A stretch of DNA of 64,000 bases from Paratinospora sagittata (taxonomy: Eukaryota; Streptophyta; Magnoliopsida; Ranunculales; Menispermaceae). Shown one piece after another: positions 32,730 to 43,386 of the stretch (position 1 is its first letter; every line of letters starts with the position of its first letter). Both the position numbers and the translations under genes were made by a program. The stretch is taken from NCBI GenBank assembly GCA_035771175.1, contig CM069603.1, forward strand, positions 23,722,286 through 23,786,285. The letters run 5' to 3'. The notes beneath the pieces were generated by a model. That model worked only from the letters and a program-made list of their open reading frames with translations, was not told the DNA's origin and did not search any database.

Positions 32730-34190
32730 TAAGCCCATGAATTCGGCAAAGTGCTCCATCATGTAGTCCTCGCGCTCCCAAGTAACATGCTTCTCGCTAT
32801 GGAACTGCCATCTCACCTTGACCATCAGAATCTCGCGGTTACGCAACCTCTGTACCTTCCGGTCAAGTATCTTAACAGGTTCCTCATCATAAGTCTCATC
32901 CTGCCTCAGCTCAATGTTTCTTCAATCCAAGACGTGATCAAAATCATCCTGTACACTCTCAACATTGATACATGAAAGACATTATGGACTGCTGCAAGCT
33001 GAGGTGGCAAGGCTAGTCGGTAAGCAATGAGGCCAATTCTTTCTAAAAACTTGATCGGCCCAATAGAGCGAGCTTGCCTTTTATCCCAATAGTCTAGCCC
33101 TTTTTAGGAGAGACCTTCAACAGAACTTGGTCACCCACCTCAAACTTTACGGCCTTCCGCTTGGCATCAGCGTAACTTTTCTACCTGTCTTGAGCTAACT
33201 TCATATTATGCTTGATTCGCTTAATCTTTTCTCTGTGTTCTTGTACAAACTCTGGTCCCATCACCGCAACATCCCTTACCTCCGTCCAATAGACCAAAGA
33301 TTTACAAGGTCAACCATACAATGCCTCATAGGGAGCCTTGCCAATACTGGACTGATAACTGTTGTTGTACGCGAACTCACACAGATGTATGCACTACTCC
33401 CAGTTACCACCGGACTCAAGGACACAAGCTCGGAGCATATCCTCCAAAATCGATATCAACCTCTCGGACTGGCCATCCGTCTGAGGGTGAAAAATGGTAC
33501 TGAGATCTCGCCTGGTGCCGAGCTGCCTATGGAACCCTCTGCCAGAATACTGACGTATATCTCAGATCCCTCTGATACAATCGAAACTGGCACCCCATGT
33601 AATCTGACTATCTCCTGCATATACAACCTGCTAAGCTTGTCCATAGAATCCCTAATGTTCACTAGTAAGAAGTGAGTGGACTTGGTCAAGCGATCAACTA
33701 TGACCCAAATAGCATTATGTTTCCTCGGGGTGTTGGGTTGTCCCACAACAAGATCCATAGTGAAACGCTACCACATCCACTGAGGGATGGCAAGTGGTTG
33801 CATCTACCCTCCAGGCCTCTGATGCTCAGCTTTGACTCTCTGATAGATCTCACATCTCTGAATAAACTGAGCTATCTCTCTTTTCATGCCGGGCCACCAA
33901 TACATCATTTTCATATCATGATACATCTTGGTTCCGCCCCGATGAATAACGTAATGAGATCTGTGAGCCTCCTGGAGCACACTCTGTCTCAGCCGTGGAT
34001 CTGAGGGAACCCGTAAACGTCCCCTAAACCTCAAGGCATCATCGGATGACACGTGCCAATCAACATAATCGTTGCTCTCAGCCCAATACTTGTACATCAC
34101 ATAATCAACATCTGATCTCTGATACTCAATAACCTCATTGACCTATGTAGGCTGAGCCCTCATCTGAGCACATATCACAACCCGATCCGT
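32730..34190 (-). pseudogene. Tekay-1 integrase with C-terminal chromodomain (broken)
   Basis: The zinc-binding part (33804-34100) has EAHRSHYVIH then WWPGMKREIAQFIQRCEIYQ, where the last Cys of the HHCC finger is Tyr. The core (33456-33758) has NAIWVIVDRLTKSTHF and RLHGVPVSIVSEGSE; the second catalytic Asp region (SDRD in relatives) is altered. Sequence continues with stops through the linker (LLKVSPKKG, about 33110) to a chromodomain at about 32750-32900 (EEPVKILDRKVQRLRNREI, VKVRWQFHSEKHVTWERED). The chromodomain would direct insertion to modified histones and identifies the chromovirus clade. Confidence 0.86.
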
Positions 34191-34339
34191 AGGGGTAGCA
34201 CATATACTAATCACTGTAGCCGCCTCAAGTAGTCTCCACTCCTAGACAGCTGGTGCACTACCATAATTGTCTCTACCCGCTTCCTGCTTAACTCATCAGC
34301 CACTACATTGGCTTTATCAGGGTGGTATTCCAATGTGAA

Positions 34340-35400
34340 ATCATAGTCGTTCAGGAGTTCTAACCACTTTCTCTACCTCATGTTCAATTCCTTCTGAGAG
34401 AACAAGTACTTCAGGCTCTTGTTGTCAAAATACAAAGTGAATATCTCACCATAGAGATAATGCCTCCAAATCCTCAAAGCAAATACAACTGCGGCTAGTT
34501 CTAAGTCATGCACATGATAATTCTTCTCATGCACCTTCAACTGCCTTGATGCATAAGCAATGACCCTATCTTTCTGCATCAACACACAACTCAAGCCAAT
34601 ACGAGAGGCATCAGTGTAGATAACCAACTCCTAACCAGGTTCTTGCAAAATCAACACCAGCGCAAATGTCAATCTTTTCTTCAGCTCTAAAAAGGCATTC
34701 TCACACTCATTAGCCCATAGAAAGGACACATCTTTTTAGGTGAGCCTAGTCATAGGCGTAGCTATCTTGGAGAATCCCTGAACGAATCTCCTGTAATAAC
34801 TAGCTATCCCACGAAAGCTTATGATCTCAGTCACTGTGGTAGGTCTAGGCCAACTGATAATGGCTTCAACCTTGGAGGGATCCACAGAAATTCCCTCAGA
34901 ACATACCACATGACTTAAGAACTTCACCTCGGTGATTCAAAACTTGCACTTGCTCAATTAGGCATATAGCCTATGCTCCCTCAAAGTCTGCAATGTCACT
35001 ATGAGATGTTCCTCATTCTCAGTCTGAGTCTTGGAATACACCAATATATCATCAATAAAAATGATGACAAACTTATCCAAGTATTGCCTGAAGACTCTCT
35101 GCATTAGATCCATGAACATCGCCAATGCATTAGTCATACCAAATGGAATCACAAGGAACTCATAATGTCCATAGCGGGTCCTAAATGTTGTCTTAGGCAC
35201 ATCCTTCTCCTTGATCCTTAACTGATGATACCCAGAGCGCAAATCAATCTTCGAGAAATACCTAGCTCCCCTCAATTGATCAAACAAGTCATCAATCCTT
35301 GGAAGAGGATACTTGTTCTTGATAGTTACCCTGTTCAACTGGGGATAATCGATACACAACCGCAAACTCCCATCTTTCTTTTTCACAAAAAGAACTGGAG
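34340..35400 (-). pseudogene. Tekay-1 reverse transcriptase and RNase H (broken)
   Basis: RT (34958-35386) carries [38 protein letters not shown] and the active site [11 protein letters not shown] with both Asp kept. It continues in another frame at 34736-34927 (LSHVVCSEGISVDPSKVEAI, SYYRRFVQGFS). RNase H (34373-34627) has [32 protein letters not shown] and [12 protein letters not shown], with the catalytic acids present. Stops and frame changes separate the three parts. Together they would copy element RNA into DNA. Confidence 0.88.
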
Positions 35401-35499
35401 CTCCCTAGGGTTACATACTTGGGGAAATAAAGCCCTTAGCCAACAACTCCTCAAGTTGTTTCTACAACTTTCTCAACTCTGCTGGAGCATTTATATATG

Positions 35500-36110
35500 G
35501 TGCTATGAAGATAGGCTCGTGCCAAGGACTAGTTTAATGATAAAGTCAATCTTCCACTTTGGTCGCAATCCAGGAAGATCCATAGGGAATACATTTGGAA
35601 AGTCCCTAACAATGGCAATATCCTCAAGTATCACCTCACTAGTCTCTCCCTCATCAGGCACTAACCCAACCAAAATTTCCCTATCTCTATCAGTCACAAA
35701 TCTACCTCTCATTATTGTCTGGTCTGAAGCTTTACCATGTAGTGTAAGCAATCATGGGGATCTAGAAAATGACTCTTTTCGCGAAACAATCAACAACTGC
35801 ATGATGAGTCGTGAGCCAATCCATCCCTAGAATTGCATCAAACTCTAAAAACTCAAGGACTCTAAGGTCCACAGGCATTTCAAAATCATTACTCCAAACC
35901 ACACACTGATTACATATCATGTTCGCTTAGATCTTCTCCCCGCCTACAGTACTCACAATCAACCTTGTACTAGCCCCAATGTGAGTCAAATGCATACTAT
36001 CTACCATGCACCCAGATATAGATGATAATGTAGACTCAGCATCGAATAACACATGCATAGAAGCACCACAAATAATAATAGTACCTTTTACCAAGGTCCT
36101 GGAAGCTATC
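35500..36110 (-). pseudogene. Tekay-1 aspartic protease and RT lead-in (broken)
   Basis: At about 35930-36110 the minus strand reads GTIIICGASMHVLFDAESTL followed by SISGCMVD; the active-site motif is DAES where relatives have DSGA, so the enzyme is dead. The lead-in to RT at 35503-35751 contains EILVGLVPDEGE and DIAIVRDFPNVFPMDLPGL, a typical chromovirus stretch before RT. Confidence 0.8.
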
Positions 36111-36169
36111 GAGTCTGGTTCAGTAGCTGCCTTTGCTATCTCTTTGGCACTCGATTGTTGCCAAAATTC

Positions 36170-37286
36170 CTGAGCCCTCGGAAGGTTCAGACAATCTGAT
36201 TTCCTATGCCTAGGCTATCCATACTAATAACAAACAAATGGAGCCCTGGGCACAGATGATCCAGTCTGGGATGTCGTCACATAGCCTTCATGGCCTCTGC
36301 TTCTACCTCAGCCAGCAGTCTGTGGAAATGGGGGTCTCGAAGCAGTCGGTGCCTGAGCGAAAATTAGGATAGGAGAGGAAACCACTGGTGAGGCCGTCAC
36401 GCCAATTTGTGCTCCCTTATAAACTTCATATTCTTCCCCCGGTTGCCCTACTTCCATGGAGTCTGACACTGTCCCCCAGACTCTGTCTGCAAAGTCACAG
36501 ACAAGGCCTGACGGATCGTTGGCCTTAGGTTCAAGGAGAACCTCATAATCTTATCACTCGGTGTCTGAATCAACCCAGGAGCATAAATCGCGAGCTGCCT
36601 GAACTTGAGCTCGCACTCTCTAACTGGCATGCTACCCTGTACAAGATTTAAAAACTTCATTTGTTTTGCTTGCTTCTCAGTCTCTGGTGCGTAGGCCAGT
36701 CAGAACAATCGTTTAAAGGTGTCCCAACTTTTCACTGTCCCCTGTGTGTCCAGTACAAAAAGCTACCAATCCTCTGCATCACTCTCAAGTGTGTGAGCAG
36801 CACATAAGACCTAAGACTCCTTATTAAGCTTTAAGGAGTGACTAATCTTCTCGACATTCTTCAACCAATCCTCAGCTTTCTACAAATCAACCCCACCAGT
36901 AATTCCTTAGGCTTCAATTTCATGAACTTCTCTAACAGTATGATCCGTCGATCAGTGGGGTTCTCCATAACAGTAGGAGTAGGTGCAGGCATAGGCTGAG
37001 GTACAACAATCTGAGGTTCAGTTGCTATTGCAACCCCATTAGTCCCGGCAGCCTCGGCCCCACTAGTACCCGCCTCTTGAGGCACTGTTTGAGGTGTCTG
37101 TCAAGTAACAACCTCGACCTCTTGCACTAACACCTGTATCTGTGTAGTCTGGGCTGCCATCAAGTGGCCCTGTGCCTTAACAATCTCCTTCATTCTCCTC
37201 ATCTGGACTTCATTGGATGGCTCTGTGTGTGGCTGGCTCAATCTCCCGCTCCTCCTCATGACACTGAGAAGTAGGAATACGAGCAA
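36170..37286 (-). pseudogene. Tekay-1 gag (broken)
   Basis: Segments: N-terminal 37101-37286 (MRRMKEIVKAQGHLMAAQTT, helical), then 36861-37085 (Pro/Ala-rich, ending DRRIILLEKFMKLKPKEL), and the capsid C-terminal part 36448-36660 (KFLNLVQGSMPVRECELKF, RQLAIYAPGLI). A degraded zinc knuckle lies at about 36180-36235, where the first and last Cys remain but two codons are stops. It lies directly after the primer site and untranslated leader. Confidence 0.8.
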
Positions 37287-37473
37287 CCATCACACATAAG
37301 AGAATTTAAAATATCAACAAAGCCTCATAACTACCCATATCATATAATGGACACAAAATATAAGATACTAAGGCTTTTTAAGTTAGTCTTTTAAGTTTTT
37401 AATCGCCTAAAGATCTCACTCAAGTCCTAGGTCCAAGTCGTCTAAGTCCAACTTCTAGACCAAACTTAGTAAA

Positions 37474-37490
37474 CATCGGTTTTGATACCA
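37474..37490 (-). other. Primer-binding site (tRNA-iMet) of Tekay-1
   Basis: TGGTATCAAAACCGATG on the minus strand, matching the initiator tRNA-Met complement TGGTATCAGAGC except at two positions, lies two bases after the 5' LTR end. Confidence 0.75.
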
Positions 37491-37492
37491 AC

Positions 37493-39180
37493 GGTGGCGA
37501 CCCCACACCCCAGACCACCAAGCCCACAAGGGGTGGCGTGAGGAACGCCGAGGCTGGACGCCCTGCGTAGGCACCTCCAACCTCCCCACAACACAACTGA
37601 GGCGGTGAGGTCCTACGAGTCTAAGACAAACCTGAAACATAACCTGATAAACATGGACTATTCTACCATCCATAATAATTCAAGACAAAAGATAAATCCA
37701 CAAAAAGTTTGATCATAATCAATACAAATTCCTAGTTTAAGCCAATATATGGCATGTGCCCCAATTTTGGGAAAGTCTCTACAATACGGCATAAAGTCAA
37801 ATTAAACTAACTCATTCAATTCCCATACAAGTCTAACCATCATAAACCCATATTCAAACTCAATTAGGGTTCAATTAAACAATTCCCAAGTCAATTTGAT
37901 CAATTGACTTGATTTGGGTCAAAAGCCCCAATTTTGGGCAATGTCCCAAAATTAAGTCGTAGGCCAATTTTACACTAAGTCATCACGTTCAGCCATGATA
38001 ATCACTGATTGAGCAACAAGGATACATCGACAATGCTCATTTATTCAACGTAGTTGACATACAAGTTCAATGGAAAACCCTAAGTTTATTTTCTAGGTTT
38101 AGGGCCACTACACTTAACTCCACCAATTTCTTGCTAAAAATTGGGGAAAATGGTGTCACTGGGTTCCAAATCAACCTAGGAACCTAAATCCCTAACATGC
38201 ATCTCGGCCCTAAGGGTTTCCAACAAAACCCTAACCCATGCACCAACCAAAAACGTGGTGAAGTGCTTGCAAAATGCACATTAGATGTAGATCTAGGTCA
38301 TAGAAGGTTGTTTCTATCATAAACTAGCTCAGAAAAGGAAAAAAATTAGTTAAACCTAGGTTAGGGAACACCCAAAACTGTGACCCATGGAGAAAACTAC
38401 ACCATTAGATAGCTTACCCTCACGTTCAATTGTGATTTCATGGAAAGAAATGGAGAAAAACACTTACCTTAGGGTGTAGATGGCAAAGACTTCCTTTGGA
38501 AACCCTAGTTTTCCTTTCTTGTTCCTTCTCCAATTCGTCCTTAAGTCATATGGGAAAAGTAGCAACCTTTTGCCCCCTTTAAAACACTGAAAATTGGCCA
38601 TTTTTCACAAAAAATCGTGCGCAGAAAAGTGATGAGCGCGCTACTCCCTCACCAAGAGCACCTAAACTTCGTTTCTTCACTACGCGCTCAATATTCATCG
38701 AAATTTCGATTATGACCAGTCGATTTCAATGTAAAAATGCATTTCGGACTCATTTCTAAGTTTCTTAGGTCCATTTGACGCACCAATAATAAATTATCAT
38801 AAAATCAACACATATACACAACATATTCCAATATAATTGCCATATTTACCATGTGTTGAGGTACAACCTTCCCCAATATGAAAAAGGTGCATTAAATGAG
38901 GACATTTAATGTGGTCCTTTTAATAAGTCATAAGTCAAGTTGATGACTTGTTCAACAAGTTATTTATATGTAGCTTCTCCAACAAGCCACTCACAATATT
39001 ATTAATATGGCAAATGATATTAATAAAAATAATAACACCATCAATAATACTTTTTTTTTATAAGCTATAATCACACATCAAACATCAAATAGACAACCAA
39101 ACACAACAAGGCAAACACATAGAGTTTGGGCAAAGTACAAATTGGTTATGGACTAGATGAAATGATTTCGGGACGTTACA
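37493..39180 (-). mobile_element. 5' LTR of Tekay-1
   Basis: 1688 bp, TGTAACGTCCCGAAATC at the right end to GGGGTCGCCAC at the left, next to the primer site. Outer flank CTTTG (39181-39185) is the partner of CTTTC at 28516-28520. It is colinear with the interrupted 3' LTR. Confidence 0.9.
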
Positions 39181-39192
39181 CTTTGAATGTTG

Positions 39193-39213
39193 TTCCCCAC
39201 AGACGACACCAAA
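39193..39213 (-). other. Primer-binding region of the Tat-like element
   Basis: TTTGGTGTCGTCTGTGGGGAA on the minus strand starts at the end of the LTR (GCTAAAACA). It is close to the TTTGGCGCCGTCTGTGGGGA sequence common at this position in Tat/Retand elements. Confidence 0.75.
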
Positions 39214-39898
39214 TGTTTTAGCCAAAAATCTCCTGCGTTCGTCCGAGGGGTGATGTTGGCTGACTAAGTATGAACTTTGTTTGCTCCTCCTCCAAAGTCT
39301 CCCTGTGGGATCGCCTCACTCCGAATCTGCAAAAGATGGTGACACTAGATGGACGCCACCAAAACAACTCCGATGTTTAAGTTAGAATATGTAGGATGAA
39401 AAATATAAGTGTAGAGAGGTGGAGGCTTAGAGCATACATGTTTCTGAAGAATGAAGTCCTTTTTATAGTGAGAAGGGGGTGTTCTTTGCATTTAATTTCG
39501 TGTTACATTAGTGGGAGTGATTTGTGCCTTTTCTTATCAAGAGTTGGTTTATAATTCTATCTCAGGATCTGTTATGTGCAGCATCCAAGTTGCAATTTAT
39601 GTGTCGGGAAGGGTTCTTTGGTCAATGTCGGGAGTGGCCTTGGCTAAGCATGTGAAATGCCTTCGGCTAAAGCCGAAGGTTGCCCTTTGCCATGTCCAAG
39701 AAGAAGACATTGACTATGGCCGAGGCCCCTCGGTTCGTGGCCGAGAGGGGGCGGAGGGGCCTCAGCCGTAGCCTGAAAAACATTTCTTTAGGTTGCGGCT
39801 GGAGGTCCTTAATCGGGTTGTGCTCAATTTTTCTATTTGCTTTTCGGTCTTTCCTTGGTTTTTTGTTTGTTTTCTTTTGTCTATTTTTGGGTGTAACA
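39214..39898 (-). mobile_element. 5' LTR of the Tat-like element
   Basis: 685 bp, TGTTACACCCAAAAATAG...GGCTAAAACA on the minus strand. TATAAAA is at 39461-39467 (CACTATAAAAAGG). Inverted repeats rich in GC lie upstream of it: CCTTCGGCTAAAGCCGAAGG (39659-39678) and paired GGCCCCTCGG / CCGAGAGGG / GGAGGGGCCTC words (39722-39768). The 79-86 codon ORFs across this LTR have no recognisable motif. Confidence 0.75.
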
Positions 39899-39922
39899 AA
39901 AAACCCCATTAAATACTAAGGA

Positions 39923-42831
39923 TGTGACACCCTGAAAATTATTTCATCTAGCCCATAACCCAATTGCACTTTGCCCAAACTCTATGCGTTGCCTTGATAT
40001 GTTTGGTGTTTGTTTGATGGTTGTTTAATGTTTGTATAGTTGATGCTTGATAATGTATATAAATATGTGTATCATAAATTGTATATGAGTCATGTTAAAT
40101 TTAATTATAATGCATATGTTATTATTTATGCATGGACCCATTAAACCATGAATTGATATGAGTTAGGATTGATTGAATAAAAGGATTAATGAGAATGAAA
40201 ATTTGGTGTATTAAATGGATTGGACATCTAAAATACATGGAAGCATGAAATTGGTTAAAGTACATGTGGTTGGTATGGGTAGTATGAGACCAACACATGT
40301 GAAGGTTGGTGCATGAAAGTCGACAAGTGTCTCATGCCCTCAAGTAAGTGCTAGAATGAGTGGAGAGAATCAAGGAGGAAATCAAGGAGAGAATCAAGGA
40401 GAGAATCAAGGAGGGAATCAAGGAAGTGCTAGAAAGAGGTGAGTGGAGAGGAAGGAAAAAAGAAGAGAAAGAAAAGAAAAGAAAGGAAAGAAGAAGAGAA
40501 AGAATGAGGGAGTTGCAGGAGGAAGATCTCTGCGACATTTTCATCAAAGAGCTGGATCTTTGGGATAAATGGTCAGATTGAGCTCAAAATTTGTCAGCAA
40601 GTTCGTAGCTTATGGTTATTCATTCTGGTCGGTGGAGATCTTTGATCAGAGGTATCGTCTAAGAGATCTAACCTCTTAAACAAAGCTGGATGGATATAAA
40701 ATTTGGGTACGTAGTGTGCAACTGATATATCTGCATTTTGAACGGTGGAGATCTTGATTAGAGGTTTTGTCTGAGAGATCTAACCTCTGAAACAAAGCTG
40801 GTCGGAAAGTCTGGATTTCTCGTGCCGTTTCGCTCAAACTTATAGATCTCCTCAATCTACCGTTGGATGGATATCAAATTTGGGTATGTAGTTTATAACT
40901 AATACTTATGTATTCTGAACGGTTGAGATGTTTATGAGTTTAGTATTTTGTGTGATATAGTCATCTGAGTTTGAGTATTTGCAGCTGGAAAGGAGAAATT
41001 GTCTGATTAGAGACTTGTTCATCAAATATACTTATCTTTTCGTTCCACCGTTGGATTGGGTTGATATTTGGACAGAAGGTTTTTTTCTTCATATACTTCA
41101 ATCTGTACGGTTGATTTTGTGATTACATATTTCTGTTGGTATATTGATACATCTGAACGGAATAGTAAATGAAGAATTGGTAGGGTTGCTTGTATTAGAC
41201 CTAAATTTAGAATATGAACTTAGACCTTTCCAAATAGCTTGCATGTCAACTATGTTGACCTAGTTGTCATTGTTGATGAACCCATGATGCAAAATCAGTG
41301 ATATACATGGCTGAACATGGTGACCTAGTGTAAATCGACAATATGGCCTAAGTATGGAAAATTTCATATTTTAGGGCTTTTGATGCTTTTGGCCTAGAAT
41401 CATTGAATTGATGCAACTTATATTTAATTAAGCATGATTAGGGTTGATTATGCTACTGATTTGGTGGTTGTGACCATATCATGGGTTAGGCCTAGTTGTG
41501 ATCAAGTGACCCAATTTGGGCATGTTTATGCCTAAAGGAATTGAAAATCAGTATTTTTGATTAATAGAATGGTTTATGTATGAGAACTATGCATTAGAGG
41601 CCTAAGTCATGTGATTTGAGTTGAATGATGGGATTAGATGGGATTTAGGCCTATTGTTTATATGTGGGCTGATTTAGGGTTGATGTGTAATGTCTATGTC
41701 ATTGAACATAGAAATTGATGTATGGTAGGATATTGATGTATGTTTTAGGATCTTGATTGGGTTGATTCGGTTTGGTAGTCGTGTGTGGTTAAATACTCTC
41801 GCGAGGCTTGGTTGTGAGTAGACTTCATTTATGATTATATCTTTTATGTCATCATATCACTTATATATTGTATGTTGAAAGCATGAATGTGTTCTAATGT
41901 TTTGAATGATGCATTGATTTGAGAAAACCTTATGACTTTGGTTGGGCCCATCTATTTGTCTAATAGGGGGACTTAACCTTGTCATAGGAGGGTTTTAGGA
42001 AAGGAAGAGATTGGGGTCAACGGTACGGTGAAATAGACGTGGACTAGTAACCCAAAATAAACATGATTGGGATCAACGGTACGGTGAAATAGACGTGCAC
42101 TAGTAACCCAATGCATGTGGAATGTGGATTCAAATTGATAAGCTTTTACTTGCATCGAACTTATTATAAATGTTTGATATCTATATGTTATGAGCTTTTA
42201 ATCATGCTACACATTGACATGCATACATGATATTTATTGATGAGTATTGATAGCATATTTGAATTCTATTCACTGGGCACCGTTGGCTCACCCTCATTTT
42301 CCTCTTTCAGGTCCTTCTGTCCCGAATAAGGGCAAAGGAGTAGTTATATCTTGAGGGCCTTGCCTGCGAGAGAATCCAAAGCCTCGATGTGAGTTGAGAG
42401 GCATTTTGATTGAACTGTGTTTTAAATTATGAAGTATTATATTTTGGATTATGTAATTATAATACTTACCACATTGTAGTATGGGTGAGTTGGGATTTGT
42501 TAGATAGACCATGTGGGCATATGACGGTTTTTATTTGCACCCACAATTTTGGACTTTATGTGTATGTCAATTTTAATGGACTGTAGGGATTATGATTTTA
42601 TTTATGGTTTAATTTTTATGGATTATCTATTGTCTTGGATGATTAATACAGTGGGTAGTTTTGTTTAGTACCTTTTGATATTATGTCGTTGTTTGAGATA
42701 AGGCTCGTAGGGTCTCAACCACCTCACGGGAGTTGAGGAGTGGTTGGAGATGCCTACGCCGGGAGTCCCGTCCCGGCATTCCGCATGCCACTCCCTGCGG
42801 GGTTGGTGGTCCGGGGTGCGGGGTCGCCACA
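39923..42831 (+). mobile_element. Tekay-like solo LTR, TSD AAGGA
   Basis: 2909 bp, TGTGACACCCTGAAAATT...GGGGTCGCCACA, flanked by AAGGA (39918-39922 and 42832-42836). It is closely similar along its length to 52371-55327. It contains a 13-15-bp purine-rich repeat (GAATCAAGGAGA, 40365-40430) and a pair of about 57-bp repeats (GTCAACGGTACGGTGAAATA, 42008-42110). The 71-73 codon KE-rich ORF at 40360-40581 is a translation of the purine repeat. Confidence 0.93.
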
Positions 42832-42836
42832 AAGGA

Positions 42837-43386
42837 ACCCATTCCAACTCAAAATCCTAACAATAGCATAGTAACTTATTGAACAAGAAATTCAAAAATC
42901 AAAAGGAATCCACTAAGGAAAGTGATTATACCTTTAATCTCTTAGATTTGACGTTGAGAAGCTCTAAACCACCCTTTGAAACTCTCATGGATCTCCCAAG
43001 AGCACCCCACAATTTTCCCCTCAAAGGTTATTTCCTTTAGAAAATGTTGGAAAGGTAAAACATGGAGCGAAAATCAGGTTTAGAACGCCTTCCTTAGAAG
43101 CAGAAACACGTTTTCAAAATCATTGATAAAAACTGTTCTCGGATGGTTTTTGAGGAAACACATTTCCTGTTAATGAAAAATGTGTCCACTATGAAACGTG
43201 TTTCCACTGTGGGAAACACATTTCGTCTCTTTTCCCTTGGGTTGTTGCATGTTTCTTCCCCATCTCTCATTGTTTTCAAGTCTCGATACTTTATGGATAG
43301 TGTTTGATACTAAAATTTGGCTTCTCTAAGGTTCTAACTACCTCATTTAAAATTCATTTGAGTCCCCAAATTAGTAAATTTAGGGT
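42837..43386. other. Unassigned sequence with GAAACACGTTTC-type palindromes
   Basis: No coding region. Between 43090 and 43228 there are five related palindromic words (GAAACACGTTTT, GGAAACACATTTCCT, GAAACGTGTTTCC, GGAAACACATTTCG and a half-decayed copy). This resembles the U3 arrays of the copia LTRs with another core, so it may be a fragment of a further LTR family. Confidence 0.45.

Larger units (their letters stand above)
28521..39180 (-). mobile_element. Tekay-like chromovirus, nearly complete (Tekay-1)
   Basis: 10.66 kb including a nested insertion, flanked by CTTTC (28516-28520) and CTTTG (39181-39185). Minus-strand order is 5' LTR, tRNA-iMet primer site, gag, protease, RT, RNase H, integrase with chromodomain, polypurine tract, 3' LTR. 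Net LTR lengths are 1688 and about 1687 bp. In the first roughly 118 aligned bases after 31061/37577 I count nine substitutions and one indel. All genes are frameshifted and several catalytic residues are changed, so it is inactive. It sits inside the Tat-like element between its primer site and gag. Confidence 0.92.
26037..39898 (-). mobile_element. Tat-like Ty3/gypsy element, truncated and split
   Basis: The 5' LTR (39214-39898) and primer site (39193-39213) lie to the right of a nested Tekay-like element (28521-39180). Gag (26758-28498) and protease (26242-26756) lie to its left, all on the minus strand. The RT, integrase and 3' LTR are missing: the copia LTR at 23861-26036 abuts the protease. 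26037-26241 holds degraded sequence downstream of the protease with no recognisable domain. Lineage is inferred from the gag and protease motifs and from the TTTGGTGTCGTCTGTGGGGA primer region typical of Tat/Retand elements. Confidence 0.78.

Noticed and set aside
35225..35830. A 201-codon plus-strand ORF
   Set aside because: It is antisense to the Tekay-1 RT and protease region with clear motifs on the minus strand.
40360..40581. A Lys/Glu-rich ORF that could be a nuclear or charged-helix protein
   Set aside because: It translates the GAATCAAGGAGA purine repeat of the Tekay-like LTR and is broken in the sister LTR at 52800-53077.
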